From NCBI RefSeq assembly GCF_049316285.1, contig NZ_JBMOXA010000021.1:1-64000 (forward strand): 64,000 nt of DNA, given 5' to 3'. The translations under genes were made by a program, and so were the position numbers. Shown one piece after another: positions 7,467 through 15,666 of the stretch (position 1 is the first letter of the stretch; the number at the start of each line of letters is the position of its first letter). Source of the DNA: Rhodoferax_B sp049316285 (GTDB lineage: Bacteria; Pseudomonadota; Gammaproteobacteria; Burkholderiales; Burkholderiaceae_C). The notes beneath the pieces are model-generated. The model was given only the letters and a program-made list of their open reading frames with translations. It ran no database searches and was not told the DNA's origin.

Positions 7467-9026
7467 TCAGGCCGGAGCCGACTCGCGGATCAGGTAGTCA
7501 AACGCACCCAGCGCAGCCTTGGCGCCATCACCGGCGGCGATGATGATCTGCTTGAACGGCACCGTGGTGGCGTCGCCTGCGGCAAACACACCGGGCAGCG
7601 AGGTCTGGCCCTTGGCGTCGACGATGATCTCGCCGTGTTTGCTCAACTCGACCGTGCCCTTGAGCCAGTCGGTGTTGGGCACCAAGCCAATCTGCACAAA
7701 CACACCTTCGAGTTCCACCGTGTGGACTTGCTCGCTGATGCGGTCCTTGAACACCAGGCCGTTGACCTTTTGGCCGTCGCCGGTGATCTCCGTGGTTTGC
7801 GCATTGACGTGCACGGTCACGTTGGCCAGGCTGGTCAGCTTGCGTTGCAACACGGCGTCGGCGCGCAGTTGGTCGCCAAACTCGATCAGCGTGACGTGGC
7901 CCACGATGCCGGCCAGGTCAATCGCTGCTTCGACACCGGAGTTGCCGCCGCCGATCACCGCCACGCGCTTGCCCTTGAACAGCGGGCCATCGCAGTGCGG
8001 GCAGTAGGCCACACCCTTGTTCTTGTATTCCTTTTCGCCGGGCACGTTGATGTTGCGCCAGCGTGCGCCGGTGGAGATGATGACCGAGCGGCTCTTCAAG
8101 GTGGCGCCGCTTTCCAGCTTCACTTCCAGCACACCGTCTTGCGGCACCAGGGCTGCAGCGCGCTGCAGGTTCATGATGTCCACGTCATAGTTGCGCACGT
8201 GTTCTTCCAGTGCGTGGGCAAACTTTGGTCCTTCGGTTTCTTTCACCGAGATGAAGTTTTCAATGCCCAGCGTGTCCAGCACCTGGCCGCCAAAACGTTC
8301 CGACGCCACGCCGGTGCGTATGCCCTTGCGTGCGGCATACACGGCGGCTGCGGCACCGGCTGGCCCACCACCGACGATCAGCACGTCGAAGGCTTCCTTG
8401 GCGCTGATCTTCTTGGCTTCGCGTTCGACGCCGCTGGTGTCGATCTTGGCCAGGATTTCTTCCAGCGTCATGCGGCCTTGGCCGAATTCGGTGCCGTTCA
8501 GGAACACGGTAGGCACGGCCATGATCTGGCGCTCGGCCACTTCGGCCTGGAACAGCGAGCCGTCGATCATCGTCGCCTTGATGCGCGGGTTCTGGATCGC
8601 CATCAGGTTGAGTGCCTGCACCACGTCCGGGCAGTTGTGGCAGGTCAGCGAGACGTAGACCTCGAACTCGAAGTCGCCGTCGAGTGCGCGGATCTGTTCC
8701 AGCACGGCGTCTTCGACCTTGGGTGGGTAACCGCCGGTTTGCAGCAGGGCCAGGATCAGCGAGGTGAATTCATGTCCCATGGGCAGGCCGGCGAAACGCG
8801 GGCCGTGGCTTTCGCCCGGGCGGTTGATGGAGAACGATGGCTTGCGGTGGCTGTCGTCTCGGCTCTCGATCACGGTGACCAGAGAGGAGGTTTCGGCAAC
8901 GTCGTTCAGCAGCTCCAGCACTTCACCAGAGGCCTTGCTGTCGTTGACAGACGCGACGATTTCGAGCGGCTGGTTGATCCGTTCGAGGTAACTTTTCAAT
9001 TGGGCTTTGGTGTTGGCGTCAAGCAT
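7467..9026 (-). CDS. ahpF: Alkyl hydroperoxide reductase subunit F
   Basis: A 519-aa NADH:peroxiredoxin disulfide reductase that recycles AhpC. It aligns along its full length with E. coli AhpF: an N-terminal tandem thioredoxin-fold domain with CHNC near residues 129-132, a FAD domain (GGGPAGAAAA), the redox pair CPHC near 345-348, the NADH domain (GGGNSGVEAA) and the FAD C-terminus (VFAAGDATTVPFKQ). The start MLDANTKAQ is chosen because it matches the family and has GGAAG upstream. The frame continues 16 codons farther upstream but that stretch overlaps the ahpC terminator. Transcribed after ahpC, from which it is separated by a terminator-like hairpin. Confidence 0.97.
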   Translation of the reverse strand: MLDANTKAQLKSYLERINQPLEIVASVNDSKASGEVLELLNDVAETSSLVTVIESRDDSHRKPSFSINRPGESHGPRFAGLPMGHEFTSLILALLQTGGYPPKVEDAVLEQIRALDGDFEFEVYVSLTCHNCPDVVQALNLMAIQNPRIKATMIDGSLFQAEVAERQIMAVPTVFLNGTEFGQGRMTLEEILAKIDTSGVEREAKKISAKEAFDVLIVGGGPAGAAAAVYAARKGIRTGVASERFGGQVLDTLGIENFISVKETEGPKFAHALEEHVRNYDVDIMNLQRAAALVPQDGVLEVKLESGATLKSRSVIISTGARWRNINVPGEKEYKNKGVAYCPHCDGPLFKGKRVAVIGGGNSGVEAAIDLAGIVGHVTLIEFGDQLRADAVLQRKLTSLANVTVHVNAQTTEITGDGQKVNGLVFKDRISEQVHTVELEGVFVQIGLVPNTDWLKGTVELSKHGEIIVDAKGQTSLPGVFAAGDATTVPFKQIIIAAGDGAKAALGAFDYLIRESAPA

Positions 9027-9053
9027 GATGAACTTCCATTGCAAACGTTTAGG

Positions 9054-9087
9054 GGAAAAAAAACCCGAGCGCACAGCGCCCGGGTTT
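9054..9087 (-). terminator. Hairpin terminator or attenuator between ahpC and ahpF
   Basis: AAACCCG-GCGC (9061-9072) pairs with GCGC-CGGGTTT (9076-9087), with a T run on the minus strand (plus-strand A tract 9055-9063). Leaky termination here would give the usual excess of AhpC over AhpF. Confidence 0.8.
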
Positions 9088-9104
9088 AGGGCGATGGTGG
9101 TCGC

Positions 9105-9668
9105 TTAGATCTTGCCGACGAGGTCGATCGATGGCGTCAGCGTGGCGGCGCCTTCGTTCCACTTGGCTGGGCACACTTGGCCTGGGTGGGCGGCGGTGTA
9201 TTGGGCTGCCTTCAGCTTGCGCAGCGTTTCTTTCACGTCGCGGGCGATTTCGTTGGAGTGGATTTCAGCGGTCTTGATCGTGCCTTCTGGGTTGATCACA
9301 AACGTCCCGCGCAGTGCCAGGCCTTCTTCGGGGATGTGCACGCCGAAAGCGTTGGTCAGCGTGTGGGTTGGGTCGCCCACCAGTGGGAACTTGGCCTTGC
9401 CAACTGCGGCGGAGGTTTCGTGCCACACCTTGTGCGAGAAGTGTGTGTCGGTGGTCACGATGTAGACCTCGGCGCCGGCCTTTTGGAATTCAGCGTAGTT
9501 GTCGGCTGCGTCTTCGATTTCGGTGGGGCAGTTGAAGGTGAAGGCTGCCGGCATGAAGATCAAGACAGACCATTTGCCCTTCAGGCTTTCGTCGCTGACG
9601 GTCACGAACTTGCCGTTGTGGAAGGCTTCGGTCTTGAAGGGCTGGACTTGGGTGTTGATCAGGGACAT
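9105..9668 (-). CDS. ahpC: Alkyl hydroperoxide reductase subunit C (typical 2-Cys peroxiredoxin)
   Basis: A 187-aa peroxiredoxin that reduces H2O2 and organic peroxides in the cytosol. Peroxidatic Cys47 lies in AFTFNCPTE and resolving Cys166 in HPGQVCPAKW, exactly the E. coli AhpC positions. It is first in the ahpC-ahpF unit. The upstream region contains a promoter with near-consensus boxes and an OxyR-type tetrad overlapping its -35, so peroxide induction is expected. Confidence 0.98.
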   Translation of the reverse strand: MSLINTQVQPFKTEAFHNGKFVTVSDESLKGKWSVLIFMPAAFTFNCPTEIEDAADNYAEFQKAGAEVYIVTTDTHFSHKVWHETSAAVGKAKFPLVGDPTHTLTNAFGVHIPEEGLALRGTFVINPEGTIKTAEIHSNEIARDVKETLRKLKAAQYTAAHPGQVCPAKWNEGAATLTPSIDLVGKI

Positions 9669-9709
9669 GTAACTTCCTTAGTGGTTGATGAAATCGGTAA
9701 CGAGTTGAT

Positions 9710-9739
9710 ATTGTATAGCTCTTGAATAACTAGTTTCAA
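9710..9739 (-). promoter_or_regulatory. ahpC promoter
   Basis: On the minus strand, TTGAAA (-35, 9739-9734) and TACAAT (-10, 9715-9710) are separated by 18 bp. The -10 lies about 41 bp before the ahpC start. Confidence 0.75.
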
Positions 9740-9775
9740 TAGAAAATAACTATTAAACTCTATGCTCTCACCTAT
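9739..9775. promoter_or_regulatory. OxyR-type binding site upstream of ahpC
   Basis: Four elements at the spacing of the classical OxyR site: ATAG (9739-9742), N7, CTAT (9750-9753), N7, TATG (9761-9764, degenerate ATAG), N7, CTAT (9772-9775). Three of four quartets are exact and the spacing is perfect. The site adjoins the ahpC -35 box, the usual place for activation by oxidised OxyR. Confidence 0.75.
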
Positions 9776-9827
9776 GAGCGCGATCTAAAACTGCCGGCAA
9801 AGATGTAACAAAATTAATCCTTACAAT

Positions 9828-9856
9828 TTATGGGATGAGAATTGTTCGCATATACT
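9828..9856 (+). promoter_or_regulatory. Putative promoter with embedded Fur box for the heme locus
   Basis: A -10 box TATACT lies at 9851-9856 with a weak -35 near 9828-9833. Between them is the dyad ATGAGAATTGTTCGCAT (9835-9851, 7-bp arms with one mismatch), close to the GAGAAT-n-ATTCTC form of the Fur box. Fur bound here would block RNA polymerase. The leader to the receptor gene would be about 95 nt. Confidence 0.65.
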
Positions 9857-9958
9857 GCGGCGATCCGTAGCTAGCCACCATCGCGTCACGACAAGCCAAG
9901 CGCCTGTCTAGTACCTGCAGCCAGCCTTGATTTTTTCAACTGCACTGCTGGACTCCAC

Positions 9959-12217
9959 GTGGCCTCACTTCGTCTGCCTTCTCAATTTTCGGCGCCCTTC
10001 GCGCTGCGCGAAACCTGCCTCATCGTCGGGCTTTTGTGTGTCTCCGCCATGGCGACCGCACAAACCCAAACGGCCTCACCAGCGATGGCGCCTGCATTAA
10101 AAGAAGTGGTCATCAGCGGTTCGCGCACGGAACAAGACCCGGATGAGTTGCCCATGAGCATTGACGTGTTCAATCTCAAGGACCTGGAAAACGGCCAGAT
10201 CCAAGACATTCGCGACGTGGCTGCCGACCTGCCCAACGTGACCGTGCCACGCGCCCCGGCGCGTTTCGCCATTGGCGCGCAAACTGGCCGCGACCAGAAC
10301 TCCGGTTTCAACATCCGTGGCCTGGGCGGCAACCGGGTGTTGATGCTGGTGGACGGCATCCGCCAACCGCTGAGCTACACCTTCCCCAGCGAAAGCGCGG
10401 TAGGGCGCGACTACATCGATATCGGCTTGCTCAAGCGTGTGGAAATCGTGCGCGGCGCCACTTCTGCGCTGTATGGCTCTGACGGTGTTGCCGGCCTGGT
10501 GAACTTCATCACCAAGGATCCGGCCGACTACCTGGCCAATGGCAAAACCTTTGGTGGCTCTGCGAATGTGGGCTACAGCAGCGACCGCGACGGTTGGAAA
10601 ACCGGCGTCACCATGGCGGGCCGCGGCAACGATACGTTGTCGTGGTTGTTCTCGGGCAACCTGAGCGGCGGTGATGCGATTGACAACATGGGCACAAACG
10701 ACGCTGCTAATAGCAACCGCACCACACCCAACCCCGAAAAAGACAAAGACCAATCGCTGCTCGGCAAACTGGTGTTCACCCCGGGTGGCGGACAAAAACA
10801 CGTGTTCACCTTCGAACATGTGGACCACAAGGCGGACTACAACCTGTTGTCCAACATTACCGCACCGTCCACGCCGCCATTGACCGGGACTGCGCTGGCG
10901 AATTCCACCATCGCCTCCAACGGCAATACCGAAATGCAGCGCGACCGCCTGACCTGGGATGGCAGCTGGCAACTCGATAGCGCTGCCGCCGACAGGCTGC
11001 GCGCCGTGGTCAGCTACCAGGACGCCCAGTCCAGGGAATACTTCTTTCAGGACCGCTACAGCAGCGCCGACCGTTCACGTATCACCGACTACAGCGAGAA
11101 AAGCTGGCAACTGAACCTGCAGGCGAACAAACAAGTTCGCATGGGCACGGATGCGGTGCAAAAGATCACCTACGGCTTTGATTACGTCAACAGCAAGATC
11201 CGCAACCTGCAAACCGGCACCACGCCGGCAGCCGGCGAAACCTATCCGCTCAAGCGCTTCCCGGACACCACCGAATCTAGCGCCGCGCTGTATGGCCAGG
11301 ATGAAATCGTGATGGGCGCGTGGAGCATCACGCCGGGTGTGCGTGTGGACCACTTCAAGATCGACGCCAGCCAGCAGGGCTTCAGCAACCCGGTGACGTC
11401 CATGTCCGACACCGCCGTCTCGCCTAAGCTGGGCGCGCTGTTCCGTGCGAATGAGGTGTGGAGCGTCTACGGCAACTATGCCTCGGGTTTCAAGGCACCG
11501 AATGCCGGGCAGGTGAATGCTTATTTTGCCAACCCGCAAGCCAACTACCGCAGCATTCCGAATCCGAATCTGAAGCCTGAGAAGAGCCAGAATTTTGAGA
11601 TCGGCACCCGTGGTCGCCTGGCCAATCTGTCGCTCGATGTGGCCGCTTTCACCGGTCGTTATAAAGACTTCATTGAAGACTTCCAGCAGGTGGGTGGCAA
11701 CTTCACGGCCGCCAACCCGGGCATCTACCAGTCCATCAACATCGGCAAGGCGCGTATCAGCGGCTTCGAGATCAAGGGTCGCGCCGACTGGGGCAAGGTG
11801 GGTGACGGTCAACTGTCCACACCATTTGCCTACGGCCAGACCAAGGGCGAAAACAGCGACACCGGTGTGGGCCTGAACTCGGTCAGCCCCGAGAGCCTGC
11901 TGGTGGGCCTGGAGTACGCCACGCCGGTGTGGAGCACCAAACTCAACGTGCACTACTACGGCGGCAAAGACAAGTCTGACGTGGACCTGGCTGCACAGGC
12001 CAACCCCTTCTTGCCACCCTCGGCCACCATTGTTGACCTGAGCGGTCAATGGCGCATCAGCAAAGACCTGCGCCTGACCGCCGGTGTCTACAACCTGACC
12101 GACAAGAAATACTGGCAATGGTCCACCGTGGTTGGCCAGTCCGCGACCAGCAGCACCATAGACGCCTACACCCAACCCGGGCGTAACTACCGCGTGGCGC
12201 TGATCGCTGATTTCTAA
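9959..12217 (+). CDS. hmuR: TonB-dependent heme/hemoglobin outer-membrane receptor
   Basis: A 752-aa outer-membrane beta-barrel receptor that imports heme with TonB energy. It shows an N-terminal signal peptide (to about residue 35), a TonB-box-like KEVVISGSR, a plug domain (FNIRGLGGNRVLMLVDGIRQ) and a barrel ending in aromatic F. The heme-receptor NPNL motif is present near residue 535 and the FRAP motif appears as FKAP near 510. The His normally found between these two motifs is absent. Start is GTG at 9959 with only a weak ribosome-binding site. It heads a heme locus behind a Fur box. Confidence 0.9.
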   Translation: MASLRLPSQFSAPFALRETCLIVGLLCVSAMATAQTQTASPAMAPALKEVVISGSRTEQDPDELPMSIDVFNLKDLENGQIQDIRDVAADLPNVTVPRAPARFAIGAQTGRDQNSGFNIRGLGGNRVLMLVDGIRQPLSYTFPSESAVGRDYIDIGLLKRVEIVRGATSALYGSDGVAGLVNFITKDPADYLANGKTFGGSANVGYSSDRDGWKTGVTMAGRGNDTLSWLFSGNLSGGDAIDNMGTNDAANSNRTTPNPEKDKDQSLLGKLVFTPGGGQKHVFTFEHVDHKADYNLLSNITAPSTPPLTGTALANSTIASNGNTEMQRDRLTWDGSWQLDSAAADRLRAVVSYQDAQSREYFFQDRYSSADRSRITDYSEKSWQLNLQANKQVRMGTDAVQKITYGFDYVNSKIRNLQTGTTPAAGETYPLKRFPDTTESSAALYGQDEIVMGAWSITPGVRVDHFKIDASQQGFSNPVTSMSDTAVSPKLGALFRANEVWSVYGNYASGFKAPNAGQVNAYFANPQANYRSIPNPNLKPEKSQNFEIGTRGRLANLSLDVAAFTGRYKDFIEDFQQVGGNFTAANPGIYQSINIGKARISGFEIKGRADWGKVGDGQLSTPFAYGQTKGENSDTGVGLNSVSPESLLVGLEYATPVWSTKLNVHYYGGKDKSDVDLAAQANPFLPPSATIVDLSGQWRISKDLRLTAGVYNLTDKKYWQWSTVVGQSATSSTIDAYTQPGRNYRVALIADF

Positions 12218-12240
12218 AACAGTCACCGGAGGCCAGCGCC

Positions 12241-12606
12241 ATGGACAAGCCCGAAGATTCCACTCCGCGTGCCGACAACTCAGCCGAGGCCACACGCGAC
12301 GAGGAGTACGAAATGCCTTGCGCCGAGGCCTTGCTGGCCGGTGCGCTGGCTTTGATGACCGGGCACGCGCAAGCGTGCTGCGACCACCACCGCGACGAAC
12401 TGGCGCGCAAGATTGTCGACAACCTGTCGGCGCTGTCGCAGCACGCCATGTTGTCGCCCGACTTCAAGTCGGTGGTCTGGAGCCTGCACACACGCTGGGT
12501 GCAACACCTGCACAGCCTGGCGCACCACAGCGGCACAGCCGAGCCGCTGCTGGTGCCTGAGGAGCAACGTGTGTTGTGGCACAGCACACCCGAGCTTGTG
12601 CAATGA
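12241..12606 (+). CDS. Small hypothetical protein in the heme locus
   Basis: A 121-aa protein of no recognised family, 23 bp after the heme receptor and with a strong GGAGG upstream of its ATG. The first 25 residues are acidic and polar. Then comes a helical stretch with the Cys/His cluster CCDHHRDE, and later SLHTRWVQHLHSLAHHSG, also His-rich. No signal peptide or membrane helix is visible, so it is probably cytosolic. Position and His/Cys content suggest a link to heme or metal handling, which is inference only. Confidence 0.75.
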   Translation: MDKPEDSTPRADNSAEATRDEEYEMPCAEALLAGALALMTGHAQACCDHHRDELARKIVDNLSALSQHAMLSPDFKSVVWSLHTRWVQHLHSLAHHSGTAEPLLVPEEQRVLWHSTPELVQ

Positions 12607-12706
12607 AAAACATAGCGGCTTGCGCTTCCTCCATGGGCGAAAAGCCGATTTTTGTTGTTGATTTTTTGTTTATTTCTTCACACTAAAACCACCACCGCAA
12701 CCCACC

Positions 12707-13810
12707 ATGAACACCGCCAACCCACTCCTGTCCCAGCCTGCCGAGATCCGCGCCCGTTTTGCCGAACTGCGCCAAGCCGGCAAACGCCACAAAGACGCCG
12801 CCGAAAGCCTTGGCCTGACCGAAGGCATGGCCATCGCCGCCCACGTGGGCGCGCATGACAATCTCATCAAGGCCACGCCACTGCGTGCCCAGTGGCTGGA
12901 AATCTTGCAAGGTGTACAAGCCTGCGGCCCGGTGCTGGCACTCACGCGCAACGAATCCACCGTGCACGAAAAAACCGGTGTCTACAACAAGGTCAGCGGC
13001 AGCGCCGCCATGGGCCTGGCCCTGGATCCAGACATCGACCTGCGCTTGTTCTTCACCAAATGGCACGCTGGTTTTGCGGTGTTCGAGCCTGCAGCTTCGG
13101 CTGCCAACCCACCCAGCCAAAGCCTGCAGTTTTATGACGCACAAGGCATTGCCGTGCACAAGATTTTTGTGCGTGACGCCAGTGACCGTGCCGCGTTCAA
13201 TGCTTTGGTCGAGCGCTTCGCCGATGCCAATGCTGCGCCTGTGCAATACCGGGCCGCCGAAGCCAAGCCGGCCATTGCGGCGGACAGCAGCATAGACGCT
13301 GCGGCCCTGGCGGCCGACTGGGGCGCGATGAAAGACACCCACGACTTCTTCGGCCTGCTGAAGAAACATGCGGTGGAGCGCCAGCAATCCTTCCGCCTGA
13401 TGAACGGCCAGTTCAGCCAGCCGCTGCCGCTGAACACGGTGCGCACTTTGCTCGACGAAGCGGCGATGGACGAGACCAGCATCATGGTGTTTGTTGGCAG
13501 CGCCGGCTGCATACAGATCCACAGCGGCCCGGTGCGCCGCATCGAGCCCATGGTCACGCCCACTGCGCAGTGGATCAATGTGCTCGACGCCGGCTTCAAC
13601 CTGCACCTGCGTGAAGACATGGTGGCCCATGTGTGGGCCGTGCAAAAGCCCACGTCGGACGGCATCGTCACCTCGGTCGAAGTGTTTGACCACACGGGTG
13701 AGTTGATGGTGATGTTCTTTGGCTCGCGCAAGCCCGGTACGCCCGAGCTGCAAACCTGGCGCGAGCTGGTGGCGCGTTTGCCGCGTGAAGCCGCCACCGC
13801 CGCCGCTTAA
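12707..13810 (+). CDS. hmuS: Hemin-degrading/heme-trafficking factor HmuS (HemS family)
   Basis: A 367-aa cytosolic protein of the HemS/ChuS/HmuS family, which binds incoming heme and passes it on or cleaves it. The two-repeat organisation is visible, with residues about 10-170 and 190-360. The likely proximal His lies in MKDTHDFFGLLKKHAVERQ (about residues 205-225). TGVYNKVSGSAAMGLALDP and the hydrophobic core HVWAVQKPTSDGIVTSVEVFD are typical. It follows the small hypothetical gene after a 100-bp AT-rich gap that lacks an obvious Shine-Dalgarno sequence. Confidence 0.93.
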   Translation: MNTANPLLSQPAEIRARFAELRQAGKRHKDAAESLGLTEGMAIAAHVGAHDNLIKATPLRAQWLEILQGVQACGPVLALTRNESTVHEKTGVYNKVSGSAAMGLALDPDIDLRLFFTKWHAGFAVFEPAASAANPPSQSLQFYDAQGIAVHKIFVRDASDRAAFNALVERFADANAAPVQYRAAEAKPAIAADSSIDAAALAADWGAMKDTHDFFGLLKKHAVERQQSFRLMNGQFSQPLPLNTVRTLLDEAAMDETSIMVFVGSAGCIQIHSGPVRRIEPMVTPTAQWINVLDAGFNLHLREDMVAHVWAVQKPTSDGIVTSVEVFDHTGELMVMFFGSRKPGTPELQTWRELVARLPREAATAAA

Positions 13811-13822
13811 AGCCAGCGTCCC

Positions 13823-14224
13823 ATGTCTGCACTGGAGACGGTAGAGATCAAGGCGTTTGTGCCCGCGCGCGACTTTGCGCTGGCCATGCGCTTCTACCAG
13901 GAGCTGGGCTTCACCAAGGCCTCTGAAGGGCATGGCGTGGCCTATTTCTACTGCGGCGACTGCAGCTTTCTGCTGCAGCCCTGCGAGCAGGCAGGCTTTG
14001 CCGAACAGTTTGTCATGCACCTGCTGGTGCCCGACGTGAAGGCCTGGTGGCAACACGTGGCGCAGGCCGACTTGGCGGCGCGTTACCAGGTCAAGGTCGG
14101 CGCGCTGACGGACCAGCCCTGGGGCATGCGCGAGTTTGTGCTGCACGACCCCAGCGGTGTGTTGTGGCGCATCGCACAAAACCTCGGGCCGCCCGTGGCC
14201 CATGCCGCTGATGCAGCTTCCTGA
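13823..14224 (+). CDS. VOC (glyoxalase-fold) protein in the heme locus
   Basis: A 133-aa protein with the glyoxalase/bleomycin-resistance/dioxygenase fold: an N-terminal beta-alpha unit (AMRFYQELGFTKASEG) and a second half ending EFVLHDPSGVLWRIAQN. A His is kept in VMHLLVPDV, but the terminal Glu metal ligand common in the superfamily is Arg in LWRI. It starts 12 bp after hmuS and precedes hmuT by 21 bp, so it is in the heme operon. Substrate unknown; a role with heme or its breakdown products is inferred from context. Confidence 0.8.
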   Translation: MSALETVEIKAFVPARDFALAMRFYQELGFTKASEGHGVAYFYCGDCSFLLQPCEQAGFAEQFVMHLLVPDVKAWWQHVAQADLAARYQVKVGALTDQPWGMREFVLHDPSGVLWRIAQNLGPPVAHAADAAS

Positions 14225-14245
14225 AGTTCAGAACGAGTATTGAAG

Positions 14246-15145
14246 ATGAAGAACACCCCCCACGCCCAAGCTCCGTTTCCCATCAAGCGCCGCCAACTGC
14301 TGGCGGCGGCTGGCGCCGTGGGCGCAAGCCTTTGGCTGCCAGCCCATGCCCAGACCGCCAAGCTGCCGCGCCTGGTCACGCTGGGTGGCGCCATCACCGA
14401 AGTGGTCTACGCACTGGGTGCAGAAGGCCAACTGGTGGGCACCGACACCACCAGCCTGTTCCCACCTGCAGCGTTGAACACACCCAAGGTCGGCTACATG
14501 CGCAGCCTGTCGGCAGAGGGCCTGTTGTCGCTTAAACCCGATGCGGTGATCGGCACCACCGAGGCCGGCCCGGTGGTGGTGCTCGACCAATTGCGCAGCG
14601 CAGGTGTACGTGTAGACCTGATCGAGGCCGACCACAGCTGGGCCGAAGTGCAACGCAAGATCCAGGCGGTGGGCCGCAGCGCCGCGCGCGAGCCACAGGC
14701 GAAAGCGCTGCAGGCCAAGCTGGATGCCGATTGGGCCGTCGTGCAAAAGGAAGTGGCCGATGCGGTGAAGTCGCGTGGCCGCAAACCCAAGGTGTTGTTC
14801 ATTCTGGCGCATGGTGCCAGCCCGCAGGTGGCAGGCGGCAAAACGGCTGCAGACGCCATGATCAACTTTGCGGGCGGCATCAACGTGATGACCGGCTTTA
14901 ATGGTTATCGCGCGATGACGGCCGAGGCCATGGCCGCCGCCGCGCCCGACTTTGTGCTCACCAGCACACAGGGCATTGAAGCCCAGGGCGGTTTGGAAAA
15001 GTTCTGGGCGCGCCCTGAGCTGGCACTCACCCCGGCTTTCAAGAAGCGCGCCCTGGTGCAGCTGGATGCGCTGGAGCTCATAGGCTTCGGCCCGCGCCTG
15101 CCGCAAACCGTGCGTACCCTGTGCCAACAATTGGTGTTGGCATGA
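14246..15145 (+). CDS. hmuT: Heme ABC transporter periplasmic binding protein
   Basis: A 299-aa class III periplasmic binding protein for heme. The signal region carries twin arginines (IKRRQLLAAAG) and ends AHAQ. The mature part has the expected RLVTLGGAITEVVYALG, VGTDTTSLFP, and a long central helix. The ATG at 14246 is chosen over TTG at 14240. Its stop overlaps the next start as ATGA. Delivers heme from the receptor to the HmuUV permease. Confidence 0.93.
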   Translation: MKNTPHAQAPFPIKRRQLLAAAGAVGASLWLPAHAQTAKLPRLVTLGGAITEVVYALGAEGQLVGTDTTSLFPPAALNTPKVGYMRSLSAEGLLSLKPDAVIGTTEAGPVVVLDQLRSAGVRVDLIEADHSWAEVQRKIQAVGRSAAREPQAKALQAKLDADWAVVQKEVADAVKSRGRKPKVLFILAHGASPQVAGGKTAADAMINFAGGINVMTGFNGYRAMTAEAMAAAAPDFVLTSTQGIEAQGGLEKFWARPELALTPAFKKRALVQLDALELIGFGPRLPQTVRTLCQQLVLA

Positions 15146-15654
15146 GTGCTGCGCGGGTAGGTGAATTCCTGGCCTGGGGTGATGGCAGCCAGGGCGGCCT
15201 GTCTTTGCCTACACCAGCGCTGGCTGCCGCACTGCAGGACTGGCAACAAAACCTAGGCTTTACCTTGCGGCAGCACATTCCCGGCGTGTGGGCCATGCTC
15301 GCCTGTGGTGGCTTACGGGTGCAGCTCTGGCAGCAACTGGCCGACCAGCCGCTGCTGCAGCCCGTGCAGCTGCGCGTGGTGGTGCGTGATGTGTTTCACC
15401 TGCACAGCCGCCTGGCCTACCAGGCCTGCACACCGCTGTCTGGCGCGCCGCAGCGTACGCCGCTGGGTTCGTGGGAATTCAGCCTTTTGGACCGCGATGG
15501 CAACAGCCTGCAGCTGGTGCAATGGCCCCATGATGTCAACCATCTGCAGGTGGCGCGTGCCTTGGCGGCGCGCCCGTCTTCAGCCCGCATTTCCTCCGTG
15601 TGGCAGCCGATGCGTGGGCCACAGCGGCCGGCATCCGGCCCTGCGGCGGCGTAA
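15142..15654 (+). CDS. Second VOC-like protein in the heme locus
   Basis: A 170-aa protein whose start overlaps the hmuT stop (ATGA). Residues about 20-130 have the VOC pattern: QNLGFTLRQHIPGVWAMLACGGLRVQLWQ, then PLGSWEFSLLDRDGNSLQLVQW. The proline- and serine-rich end appears unstructured. It is not closely similar to the first VOC protein of the operon and has few candidate metal ligands. Function unknown; tight coupling to hmuT and spacing of 12 bp to hmuU imply a role in heme uptake or use. Confidence 0.75.
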   Translation: MSAARVGEFLAWGDGSQGGLSLPTPALAAALQDWQQNLGFTLRQHIPGVWAMLACGGLRVQLWQQLADQPLLQPVQLRVVVRDVFHLHSRLAYQACTPLSGAPQRTPLGSWEFSLLDRDGNSLQLVQWPHDVNHLQVARALAARPSSARISSVWQPMRGPQRPASGPAAA

Positions 15655-15666
15655 GGCGCAGACCGT

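Noticed and set aside
7449..9089. Open frame of 546 codons on the plus strand opposite ahpF
   Set aside because: It mirrors the ahpF coding sequence, a common result of GC-rich codon use. Its translation is His/Val/Gln-rich with no family features.
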